This document shows positions 42,469 to 48,593 of a stretch of 48,593 nt of DNA, one piece after another. The first letter of the stretch is position 1. Each line of letters begins with the position of its first letter. The position numbers and the translations under genes were made by a program. The notes under the pieces were generated by a model. That model had not been told where the DNA came from. It saw nothing but the letters and a program-made list of their open reading frames with translations, and did not search any database. This stretch comes from Prevotella sp. (GTDB taxonomy: Bacteria; Bacteroidota; Bacteroidia; Bacteroidales; Bacteroidaceae), in the NCBI GenBank assembly GCA_017475265.1, contig JAFVFY010000016.1, forward strand, positions 1-48,593, written 5' to 3'.

Positions 42469-44418
42469 ATGAACTATAACAAATACCCCCATCTCACCAG
42501 CCCTATCCAGTTGGGCAAGGTGACATTCCGTAATCGTATCTTCTCCGCGCCAATGGGTGCGACAGACATTACCGCAGACTGCTGTCCCGGCCCCCGCACG
42601 CAAGGGTTTTATGAGCTTCGCGCCAAGGGCGGTGCCGCTGCCGTTACCGTCAGCGAACTCGTTGTTCATCCTGAAACCGACGGCAGCCACATGCTTCACC
42701 TCGACCTTGAGACGGTGGGCTGCCTTGCTGCCCATACCTTCGTGGCCGATGCCATCCGTCGTCATGGGGCTGTGCCAAGCATCGAGCTTTCGCACTCGGG
42801 CCAGTATGCTGGTACCTATATGTCTGACAAGAACAAGAAGGCGAGCCTCAACCAATGGGGGCCAAGCGACGGCACACGTCCTGACGGTCGTCCTGTGAAG
42901 GCGCTCTCCAAGGAGCAGATTGCCGACATTGTGAAGACATACGGCGAGAAGGCTGCGCTCTGTAAGCGTGCTGGCTATGAGATGATTATGGTTCACGCAG
43001 GTCATGGCTGGTTGTTGCACCAGTTCCTGTCGCCCTATCTGAATCATCGTACCGACGAGTACGGTGGCTCGCTGGAGAACCGCATCCGTATTGTCCGCGA
43101 GGTGCTTGCCTCAGTACGCAACGCTGTAGGCCCTGGTTTCCCCGTCGAAGTGCGTCTCAGCGGCAGCGAACTGTTCGATGGCGGCTATGGCATTGAGGAC
43201 GGCATCAAGATTGCACAGGCTGTGGAAGAGTATGTCGATTTGATTCACGTCTCAGCCGGTTCCTATCAGTTCGGATTCTTCAACACCACACCGCCGATGT
43301 TCGATGAGCACGGCGTGAACGTATGGTTGGCTGCAGAGATTAAGAAGCACGTCAACAAACCTGTGGCCACGATTGGCGGACTGAGCGACCCCGAGCAGAT
43401 GGAGCATATCATCGCCGAGGGGAAGGCCGACGTGGTGTATATGGGTCGTCAGTTACTGGCTGATCCGTTCCATCCGCAGAAGGTGATGGCCGGAAAGGAA
43501 GACCGTATCGTGAAGTGTCTGCGTTGCTACACCTGTATGGCGGAGCGCCCCGTGACCTTCACTCGCCGTTGTGCCGTCAATCCGTTGATTGGCCGTGAGA
43601 TAGAGGGTATGGAGGTTCTTCCTGCCCGTCAGAGCAAGAAGGTGATGGTGGTGGGTGCCGGCGTTGCGGGACTCAAGGCTGCCGTCACGGCTGCCCAGCG
43701 CGGCCACAAGGTGATTCTCTGCGAGAAGACGGACAAGGTTGGCGGTATTCTGAAGTCGGAACAGGCGCTCCCGTTCAAATACGAGATGTATGAACTGGGT
43801 GTCGTCCTGGAGCGCCAGGCCAAGGATGAGGGTGTGGAGATTCGTCTGAACACCACCGTCACGCCTGAGTATGTGGAGAACGAAAGTGTCGATGCACTCA
43901 TCCTCGCCGTTGGTTCCACGCCGCTCGTTCCGCCCATCCCCGGCATTGATGCCGACAACGTCATCATCGTCAACGACTATTATCTCAACAAGGATAAGGT
44001 CGCTGATAGCGTCGTCGTGCTGGGCGGCGGGCTTGCTGGCTGCGAGTGTGCCATCCATCTGGGTATGGAAGGCAAGAAGGTGGAGTTGGTTGAGATGCGC
44101 GACACCCTGGCTGCCGACTGCAACATCCGCCAGCGCCCCATCCTGATGCGTAAGGTGGCTGAGTTCTCTACGGCTCATACGGAATATACCGGTCAGAAGA
44201 TTACAGCCGATGGTGTCGTCTGCAAGGATAAGGACGGCCACGAGGTGCTCGTTCCAGGCAAGACTGTCATCTGCGCCCTTGGCCAGCGTGCCAACCGTGC
44301 CGATGTCGAAGCCCTCCGCCGCTGCGCCCCCTTCGTCCGTGAGGTAGGCGACTGCGTCCGTCCCGCCAACATCACTAAGGCCATCTACGAGGCCTATCAC
44401 GCCGCGTTGGATATTTAG
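42469..44418 (+). CDS. NADH:flavin oxidoreductase (Old Yellow Enzyme/enoate reductase type)
   Basis: A 649-residue flavo-iron-sulfur enzyme like 2,4-dienoyl-CoA or 2-enoate reductases. The N-terminal FMN barrel (about 1-350) includes MIMVHAGHGWLLHQFLSPYLNHRTDEYGG without break in the HxxH-type active-site region. A 4Fe-4S cysteine cluster is in CLRCYTCM with a later RRCAVNP. Two nucleotide-binding motifs follow: VVGAGVAGLKAAVTA (FAD) and VLGGGLAGCECAIHL (NAD). It reduces an activated C=C bond or similar; the substrate is unknown. It begins 28 bases after the esterase, but functional linkage is not evident. Confidence 0.9.
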   Translation: MNYNKYPHLTSPIQLGKVTFRNRIFSAPMGATDITADCCPGPRTQGFYELRAKGGAAAVTVSELVVHPETDGSHMLHLDLETVGCLAAHTFVADAIRRHGAVPSIELSHSGQYAGTYMSDKNKKASLNQWGPSDGTRPDGRPVKALSKEQIADIVKTYGEKAALCKRAGYEMIMVHAGHGWLLHQFLSPYLNHRTDEYGGSLENRIRIVREVLASVRNAVGPGFPVEVRLSGSELFDGGYGIEDGIKIAQAVEEYVDLIHVSAGSYQFGFFNTTPPMFDEHGVNVWLAAEIKKHVNKPVATIGGLSDPEQMEHIIAEGKADVVYMGRQLLADPFHPQKVMAGKEDRIVKCLRCYTCMAERPVTFTRRCAVNPLIGREIEGMEVLPARQSKKVMVVGAGVAGLKAAVTAAQRGHKVILCEKTDKVGGILKSEQALPFKYEMYELGVVLERQAKDEGVEIRLNTTVTPEYVENESVDALILAVGSTPLVPPIPGIDADNVIIVNDYYLNKDKVADSVVVLGGGLAGCECAIHLGMEGKKVELVEMRDTLAADCNIRQRPILMRKVAEFSTAHTEYTGQKITADGVVCKDKDGHEVLVPGKTVICALGQRANRADVEALRRCAPFVREVGDCVRPANITKAIYEAYHAALDI

Positions 44419-44447
44419 CCTGAATTATTCATTAACTTTTCTTTTTC

Positions 44448-44488
44448 ACACGAATTATTCATTAATTTAATTTTTGAATAATTTGTGT
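44448..44488 (+). terminator. AT-rich hairpin after the oxidoreductase gene
   Basis: ACACGAATTATTCA (44448-44461) and TGAATAATTTGTGT (44475-44488) pair over 14 positions with one G-U, loop 13. It lies 30 bases after the stop and could be a terminator or part of the surrounding TTCATTAA/AATTCGTG repeat. Confidence 0.5.
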
Positions 44489-44539
44489 TTAATTCGTGTT
44501 AATAATCAAAGCCATTATTCGCACTTTTTTGCCGATTTG

Positions 44540-44571
44540 TTTGGTCGTTTCGATTGAAAAGTGTAATTTTG
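44540..44571 (+). promoter_or_regulatory. Promoter of the DUF4143 ATPase
   Basis: TTTG (44540-44543), a 20-base spacer and TAATTTTG (44564-44571) form a good Bacteroidetes promoter. The box lies inside the first of three 33-base repeats; the other two would be in the mRNA leader. Confidence 0.7.
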
Positions 44572-44638
44572 CAGCACGAAATTTTATTGAAAAGTGTAGT
44601 TTTTGGCTGCCAAAAGTTATTGAAAAGTGTAAATTGCC
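44553..44638 (+). repeat. Three 33-bp repeats upstream of the DUF4143 ATPase
   Basis: ATTGAAAAGTGTA occurs at 44553, 44586 and 44619, exactly 33 bases apart. The bases after each copy also stay similar (ATTTTGC, GTTTTTGGC, AATTGCC). The third copy ends 7 bases before the ATG. Confidence 0.9.
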
Positions 44639-46003
44639 ATGCTGTACAGGAAGATTACATCGTACATCGAGGACTATCTGAAGTCCGATAATGACAAGAT
44701 TCTGATACTGGAGGGAGCCCGCCAAGTAGGTAAGTCGTTCAGTATTCGTGAGGCGGGTACTCGTCTGTACCCGAACTTCGTGGAGATCAACTTCGTGGAG
44801 GATGACGAGGGTGAGCAGCTCTTCAAGAACATCCATAAGAAAGAGGACTTCTACCTGACCCTTAGCATGGTGGCAGGTGACAAGCTCAACAATCGCGATG
44901 ATACGCTGGTGTTCCTCGACGAGATTCAGCACTATCCGCAGTACCTCACCATGCTGAAGTTCCTGCGTGAGGATAACCGCTACCGCTATATTGCCAGTGG
45001 CAGTCTGTTGGGTATCACCCTAAAAGACACCACCTCCATTCCAGTGGGCAGCATCACCATCAAGGATATGTTCCAGCTCGATTTCGAGGAGTTCCTGATT
45101 GCCAACGGCTTCGGCACGGAGGCTATTGACATGCTGCGCAAGTCCTACGAGAACCGCCAGAGCCTTTCGGAAGAGCACCATAACCATGTACTCGACCTGT
45201 TCCGTCGCTACCTGCTGGTAGGCGGTCTGCCCGATGCTGTCAATACCTACCTCGAAACGCATAACATTGTGAAGGTGCGCGAGGTACAGGATGGCATCCG
45301 TAGCCTTTATGCCAGCGATGCTTCCAAGTACGAGAAGGAGCACAACAAGAAACTGCTCATACGCCGTATCTACGAGATGATTCCCTCACGGATGGAAAAC
45401 AAGAAGAAGCGTGTGGTGGTTCAAAACATCCGTGACAAGAAGGGCGACCGCTTCGACCAGTACAAGGAAGAGTTCGAGTACCTGATATCATCAGGTATTT
45501 CCTTGGCCGTTAATGCCATATCCAACCCTCATTTCCCATTGAGTGAGTCACTCCAGAAAAACCTTCTGAAGCTTTATCTGAACGACGTGGGCCTCCTTAC
45601 TGGCATACTCTATCGAAACAACATCCGTCCCGTTCTCGACGATGTTCGCAGCATCAATCTCGGTTCCGTCTATGAGAATGTGGTAGCCCAGGAGCTTCGC
45701 GCACATGGGCATAAGCTCTACTATTACGACAATCGCAAGCAGGGCGAGGTTGACTATCTGGTTGACAACCACACCACGATGAGCGCCCACCCGATAGAAG
45801 TCAAGTCGGGCAAGGACTACACCGAACACAGTGCTCTCAACAATCTTCTGAAAGTTCCTGAGTACAATGTCCTTGCGGCCACTGTCATTTCCAACGAGCG
45901 CAAGGTCTATCAAGAAGGCAAAGTGACGTATATGCCCGTCTATTTCGTGATGTTTATGGAAGCTGATACACCTCAGACTGACGAAGAAGAATATATTTTT
46001 TAA
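44639..46003 (+). CDS. AAA-type ATPase with DUF4143
   Basis: A 454-residue protein common in Bacteroidetes. Walker A is LEGARQVGKSF near residue 23, Walker B is TLVFLDEIQHYP, and sensor-like YIASGSLLG follows. The DUF4143 domain spans about residues 195-390 and has the GEVDYLVDN and PIEVKSGKDY blocks, which resemble a nuclease-like PD-(D/E)XK core. Function is unknown; members occur as scattered, often multicopy genes. The start is set by the ATG immediately after three direct repeats. Confidence 0.9.
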   Translation: MLYRKITSYIEDYLKSDNDKILILEGARQVGKSFSIREAGTRLYPNFVEINFVEDDEGEQLFKNIHKKEDFYLTLSMVAGDKLNNRDDTLVFLDEIQHYPQYLTMLKFLREDNRYRYIASGSLLGITLKDTTSIPVGSITIKDMFQLDFEEFLIANGFGTEAIDMLRKSYENRQSLSEEHHNHVLDLFRRYLLVGGLPDAVNTYLETHNIVKVREVQDGIRSLYASDASKYEKEHNKKLLIRRIYEMIPSRMENKKKRVVVQNIRDKKGDRFDQYKEEFEYLISSGISLAVNAISNPHFPLSESLQKNLLKLYLNDVGLLTGILYRNNIRPVLDDVRSINLGSVYENVVAQELRAHGHKLYYYDNRKQGEVDYLVDNHTTMSAHPIEVKSGKDYTEHSALNNLLKVPEYNVLAATVISNERKVYQEGKVTYMPVYFVMFMEADTPQTDEEEYIF

Positions 46004-46064
46004 ACGTAGTACCAATAGCGTAGCAGATGGTTCTTCACATAGAGGTAGACCTGAATTTTAAACA

Positions 46065-46098
46065 CTGCCCGAATACCGTTTATATGGTATTCGGGCAG
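46065..46098. terminator. Strong hairpin between convergent genes
   Basis: CTGCCCGAATACC (46065-46077) and GGTATTCGGGCAG (46086-46098) form a perfect 13-pair stem with an 8-base loop. It sits between the ATPase stop and the amidase stop and should terminate both transcripts. Confidence 0.8.
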
Positions 46099-46128
46099 CA
46101 TTTCAAAAGGAATTTTACTGTAGGGTAG

Positions 46129-46536
46129 CTACAGGTCTTTGTACTCTGAGCAGTCGAAACAGGGACAGGCTTTCTTCACTCCAGGCAGGTCACTATGGCC
46201 AACGATTTCTGCCTGTGGATGCTCAGCCTTCAGCCGTTTGAGCAGCGTTAGCATAGCTTTCTTCTGTTTAGCGGTACGGGTGTCGGCGGGGTTCCCTTGT
46301 GAGTCCAAACCACCTTCATAGCACACGCCGAGTGAGTGTTGGTTGTAGCCCTTGGCATGGGCACCAATCAGCTGTTCATGGCGTGTCTGGTAGATCCGTC
46401 CGTCGCGGGTGATGTAGTAGTGGTAGCCCGTAAAGCCGAAACGGTCGGCATGGCAGCGTATCAGCGCCGTGACAGGAAAGTTTTGGTTCGAGCGCGTGGC
46501 CGAACAGTGAATGACAATCAGATCAATTCGTCTCAT
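46129..46536 (-). CDS. N-acetylmuramoyl-L-alanine amidase (Amidase_2)
   Basis: A 135-residue zinc amidase resembling phage T7 lysozyme that cuts between MurNAc and L-Ala in peptidoglycan. Visible metal ligands are His in VIHCSAT and the His/Cys pair in VGHSDLPGVKKACPCFDC. YHYYITRDGRIYQ and IGAHAKGYNQHSLGVCYEGG are conserved. There is no signal peptide, so export would need a holin or lysis. It ends the DUF4248/HU/smalltalk gene set, as I recall it often does in Bacteroidales mobile or phage-like modules. Confidence 0.92.
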   Translation of the reverse strand: MRRIDLIVIHCSATRSNQNFPVTALIRCHADRFGFTGYHYYITRDGRIYQTRHEQLIGAHAKGYNQHSLGVCYEGGLDSQGNPADTRTAKQKKAMLTLLKRLKAEHPQAEIVGHSDLPGVKKACPCFDCSEYKDL

Positions 46537-46610
46537 AGCATTTCTGAATAATCAGTTTTTTCACCAGGTCTTACAGCTCTGCACATTTAGAGTCCATTGA
46601 TAAGGGACTG

Positions 46611-46727
46611 CTATAATGCAGGGCTCAAGCACGATGTGGTTGTAAGAGTGGTCACGATGGCGGTGAGCACTGTGATGATGAACTGGATGATGGTCTTCCA
46701 AGTCTTCAGGTCTTTCAGGAATTTCAT
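46611..46727 (-). CDS. Smalltalk protein
   Basis: A 38-residue peptide starting MKFLKDLKTWKTIIQF. A single hydrophobic segment (about residues 13-28, IIQFIITVLTAIVTT) is followed by LTTTSC. This pattern, a short basic N-terminus, one helix and a lipobox-like TTSC end, is that of the Bacteroidetes 'smalltalk' family, which has no known function. Longer upstream in-frame starts lack family similarity. It lies 74 bases upstream of the amidase gene. Confidence 0.75.
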   Translation of the reverse strand: MKFLKDLKTWKTIIQFIITVLTAIVTTLTTTSCLSPAL

Positions 46728-46929
46728 AATCGTTAAGTCTGAGTTTAGTTTGTTGTGTCGGTTCTTGATTTGGAAAGAAATTGGCAGGAATTGGCCAGAA
46801 ATCTTTGTTTTGAACACGAATCGCCACAAATTGACCATGAATATTCATTAATGAGAAATTCGTGATTCATTCGTGGCAATTCGCGTTAGAAAAGAGAAAT
46901 CCGTTTAATCCGTCAAATCTGTGGTCGGA

Positions 46930-46976
46930 AAAAACAATTCGTTCAATTCGTCAAATTCGTTCAATTCGTTGTTGAA
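46930..46976. repeat. TTCAATTCGTCAAATTCG repeats
   Basis: Units of TTCAATTCG and TCAAATTCG in the 255-base gap between the smalltalk and HU genes. AATTCGTGATTCATTCGTGG further left (46858-46877) is a related run. I see no other gene or strong signal in this gap. Confidence 0.75.
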
Positions 46977-46982
46977 AAAGAA

Positions 46983-47420
46983 CTACGGGTTCGGAGTGTC
47001 ATCGTCGTCCTTCTTGGCCTTCGTGGTCGCCGTGGCCTTCTTCAGTGTAGCCTCCAGGTTCAGGTTCTTGGCTACCAGTTCTCCGGTGGCGCGGGAACGG
47101 AGCTTCACGCCCTTGATGTTACCCGTCACGGTGAAGTCCTTCTCGGTGTCGGCACCGCCACGGTTCTTGATGCCGAGGGAGAAGATGGCGAGGTCGTCGA
47201 TCTTCACGTTCTTGCCCTCCAGGAGCAGTTCCTTGATGCAGCCCACCATGTCGGTGAGCATCCCCTTGATGACCCCCTTCGAGAAGGGTGTGTTGTGCTT
47301 ACTCATGTGCCCGGCAAGCCCATCGAGTGTTACGGTCTCCTCGATGACGGGATAGGCAAAGAACTTCCCGAAGACTGTCGAGTTCTCGTTCTTGTTCTGA
47401 CGCAAAATGTACAAAATCAT
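46983..47420 (-). CDS. HU-like DNA-binding protein (HU-HIG type)
   Basis: A 145-residue protein of the Bacteroidetes histone-like group. The N-terminal region (GKFFAYPVIEETVTLDGLAGHMSKHN) and middle (GVIKGMLTDMVGCIKELLLEGKNVKIDDLAIFSLGI) form the HU-type helix-sheet core, and the tail is Lys/Ala then Asp-rich. It is expected to bind or bend DNA. It sits between DUF4248 and smalltalk genes. A TACCTTTG box at 47521-47528 gives a leader of about 95 bases containing a small inverted repeat (ACTCTG-T-CAGAGT at 47493-47505). Confidence 0.88.
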   Translation of the reverse strand: MILYILRQNKNENSTVFGKFFAYPVIEETVTLDGLAGHMSKHNTPFSKGVIKGMLTDMVGCIKELLLEGKNVKIDDLAIFSLGIKNRGGADTEKDFTVTGNIKGVKLRSRATGELVAKNLNLEATLKKATATTKAKKDDDDTPNP

Positions 47421-47520
47421 AATCGTTTACTTTTTGTGTTGGTTTGAAAAATGAGAGTGCCAGATATGCTATCGCGAATCACATTCCCTGCAACTCTGTC
47501 AGAGTGTTTCTCTGATATTG

Positions 47521-47528
47521 CAAAGGTA
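47521..47528 (-). promoter_or_regulatory. Promoter box of the HU-like gene
   Basis: TACCTTTG on the minus strand matches TAnnTTTG; no clear TTTG at the expected distance. Confidence 0.5.
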
Positions 47529-47615
47529 CTACTTTTTGTCAGCGCGATTTCCGTTTCCTGTCGTTTGCGCCATATCGCGCAGTCTTTCTGCGATTTCCGT
47601 GATTTCTGTGTGACA

Positions 47616-47801
47616 TCAACCATTCACGTCAATGCAGAACTTGTCTGCGAGGAACATCACGACGTGCGGCGGCAGCACCTTCATCCTCGGGGTCACGCCC
47701 ATTTCCTGTAGTACGCGCTGGTAGGGCCTGCACCAGCTGTTCAGTGTCCTGACCGACACCCCGGCACGGTCGGCCAACTGTTGTTTGCTCATTGCTTTCA
47801 T
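47616..47801 (-). CDS. DUF4248 family protein
   Basis: A 61-residue protein with a helix-turn-helix-like N-terminus (SKQQLADRAGVSVRTLNSWCR) followed by PYQRVLQEMGV and LPPHVVMFLADKFCID. This matches DUF4248, which I know only as small Bacteroidales proteins near HU-like and VirE/VapE genes. The fold suggests DNA binding. The start is 22 bases from an array of four 22-bp repeats, so it could bind those repeats or regulate itself through them. Start at 47801 or the Met at residue 4. Confidence 0.8.
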   Translation of the reverse strand: MKAMSKQQLADRAGVSVRTLNSWCRPYQRVLQEMGVTPRMKVLPPHVVMFLADKFCIDVNG

Positions 47802-47823
47802 AACTATATTGTTTTTGGTTGCT

Positions 47824-47911
47824 AAGTATCATATTTACAGGTGATAAATGCCATACTTACGGTGTCCAAGTGCCATACTTACGTGTCGCAAGTGACATAT
47901 TCTTGTGGGAC
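47824..47911. repeat. Four 22-bp iteron-like direct repeats
   Basis: The core CATA(C/T)TTAC occurs at 47830, 47852 and 47874, with a degenerate CATATTCTT at 47896, exactly 22 bases apart. Each unit opens AA(G/A)TG or AAGTA. Two units share CCATACTTACG. Unit size and spacing are like plasmid iterons. Confidence 0.85.
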
Positions 47912-48017
47912 AGTAGGACAGTAAAGACAGTAGAAAATTGAAACATTTTCGCGTACACACGCACACACGTACGCGAGAAAAGTTTAAAAGTTACTGTCCT
48001 TTACTGTCCACTGTCCC
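47907..48017. repeat. 111-base nested inverted repeat beside the VapE-like gene
   Basis: Outer arms: GGGACAGTAGGACAGTAAA and onward (47907-47933) against the near-exact reverse complement (47991-48017), differing by two single-base gaps. Each arm is itself built of three GGACAGTA / TACTGTCC units. Inner hairpin: TCGCGTAC (47949-47956) and GTACGCGA (47969-47976) with an ACACGCACACAC loop. The right arm covers the last codons and stop of the VapE-like gene. Confidence 0.85.
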
Positions 48018-48593
48018 TTTCCGGTTTCGCTTCGTCGGCCATGATGCGCTGTGCCGCAGCCATCTCTTCGCCTGTGCGTTGCACCACGATGTAGCCCCTC
48101 TGACTGCCATGCTTCACCCTCTTGTAGCCCAGGTCGTTGAAGGCCCTGCCAAGATGGACGGCACTGAGTTTCTGCGAAATGTTCGCACTCACTATCTGCA
48201 TGGCACGGGCCACAGGCATGAAGATGCCGCCCTCAATGCCTACGGGCTTGCGGAAATAGAGATGCACCAGTTCCTTCTCCATTCTGGGTGCCTCGAACTG
48301 GCTGTTGTGCTGCTGTAGCCGCACGATCTCCTCCTGCGTGAACCAGTAGCGGAAGCCCTGCTGGTAGAGCGCATACGCCTGCGAATAGATGCCCTCGTAG
48401 TCGAAGGGATGCTCACGCGGCGACTCTATCGACTCCACCTCGAAGGGCAGCCAGCGGCGGTTGCCCGTGGGGTCTGAGAGGAATTGCACGTTGTTGCCCG
48501 TGCCGCAGAACGAGGCGATATGCTTGCGGTGCTCGTGGAAGTGGGCGTAGGCCGCCCGCTCGTCGATGGAGGGCATGGTCACCGCCGCCTTCA
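48001..48593 (-). CDS. VapE/VirE-type protein, C-terminal part (cut by window edge)
   Basis: The frame is open to the right edge, so the 5' part is missing; about 197 codons are visible. MPSIDERAAYAHFHEHRKHIASFCGTGNNVQFLSDPTGNRRWLPFEV matches the region of virulence-associated E proteins, which are helicase/primase-like P-loop ATPases of mobile elements, running through GNRRW. After about residue 100 a helical C-terminal domain follows. The GTG at 48582 is not a real start because coding continues upstream (KAAV before TMPS). Together with DUF4248, HU and amidase it marks an element remnant or module. Confidence 0.85.
   Translation of the reverse strand, partial: KAAVTMPSIDERAAYAHFHEHRKHIASFCGTGNNVQFLSDPTGNRRWLPFEVESIESPREHPFDYEGIYSQAYALYQQGFRYWFTQEEIVRLQQHNSQFEAPRMEKELVHLYFRKPVGIEGGIFMPVARAMQIVSANISQKLSAVHLGRAFNDLGYKRVKHGSQRGYIVVQRTGEEMAAAQRIMADEAKPERDSGQ

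Noticed and set aside
43453-44400. 315-codon frame on the minus strand opposite the flavin oxidoreductase
   Set aside because: It is a shadow of a well-supported gene with clear FAD and NAD motifs; its translation has no recognisable domain and odd composition.
44496-44681. 61-codon frame with 11-residue repeats upstream of the DUF4143 ATPase
   Set aside because: The repeats follow from the 33-bp DNA periodicity in every frame, and the frame starts upstream of the predicted promoter and overlaps the real gene.

Overview
The window looks like chromosomal DNA from a Bacteroidales bacterium, most likely Prevotella or a close relative in the Prevotellaceae. Evidence: many genes have the Bacteroidetes promoter box TAnnTTTG (several with an upstream TTTG about 19-20 bases away) and little Shine-Dalgarno signal. 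The gene content also fits: a MurF-alanine racemase fusion, BspA-type leucine-rich repeat proteins with a dockerin-like tail, RprX/RprY-like two-component genes, a DUF4143 ATPase, and a DUF4248 / HU-like / smalltalk / amidase cluster. This is recognition by eye; no database search was run.

Layout. 0-9 kb: rfbC (-), an RluA pseudouridine synthase, a 52-residue membrane protein, a YfhO-family membrane protein, two secreted LRR proteins and luxS. 9-14.5 kb: a large receiver-PEP-synthase-like protein, then kdgK and kdgA (2-keto-3-deoxygluconate to pyruvate + glyceraldehyde-3-phosphate). 14.5-17 kb: histidine kinase and response regulator (-), separated from kdgA by a perfect 32-bp palindrome. 17-21 kb: aldo/keto reductase, amidohydrolase, proB, B3/4-domain protein and udk, all + and tightly spaced. 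21-30.5 kb (all -): aminotransferase, Na+/Ca2+ exchanger, S4 RNA-binding protein, pth, rplY, MlaF-like ATPase, double ABC ATPase, murF-alr. 30.6-38 kb: a surface polysaccharide operon (flippase, polymerase, two hexapeptide acetyltransferases, acyltransferase-3, two glycosyltransferases). 38-44.4 kb: yidC, a HepT/MntA toxin-antitoxin pair whose antitoxin is fused in frame to a two-domain secreted SGNH esterase, and an Old-Yellow-Enzyme-type oxidoreductase. 44.6-46 kb: DUF4143 ATPase. 46.1-48.6 kb (-): amidase, smalltalk peptide, HU-like protein, DUF4248 protein and the 3' part of a VapE/VirE-type protein, probably a mobile-element remnant or module.

Two layers of unexplained structure stand out. 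First, the window is peppered with short repeats of several families: simple A/T/C-rich arrays directly upstream of start codons, and hairpin elements with conserved cores. The same families also lie inside genes, in frame and free of stops (yfhO, the PEP-synthase-like gene, the double ABC ATPase, murF-alr with four, the flippase, two glycosyltransferases). One hairpin element straddles the pth/S4 junction and supplies the stop of one gene and the start of the next. A second family has two copies sharing the core ACGATACTTTTG-N(11/15)-AGGTAATGTCC. Second, beside the VapE-like gene lie four direct repeats with an exact 22-bp period followed by a ~110-bp nested inverted repeat, which resembles a replication origin or operator. 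These, with the antitoxin-esterase fusion, are the best candidates for undescribed biology here.

No tRNA, rRNA or CRISPR array was found, and no gene-free stretch exceeds 300 bases.
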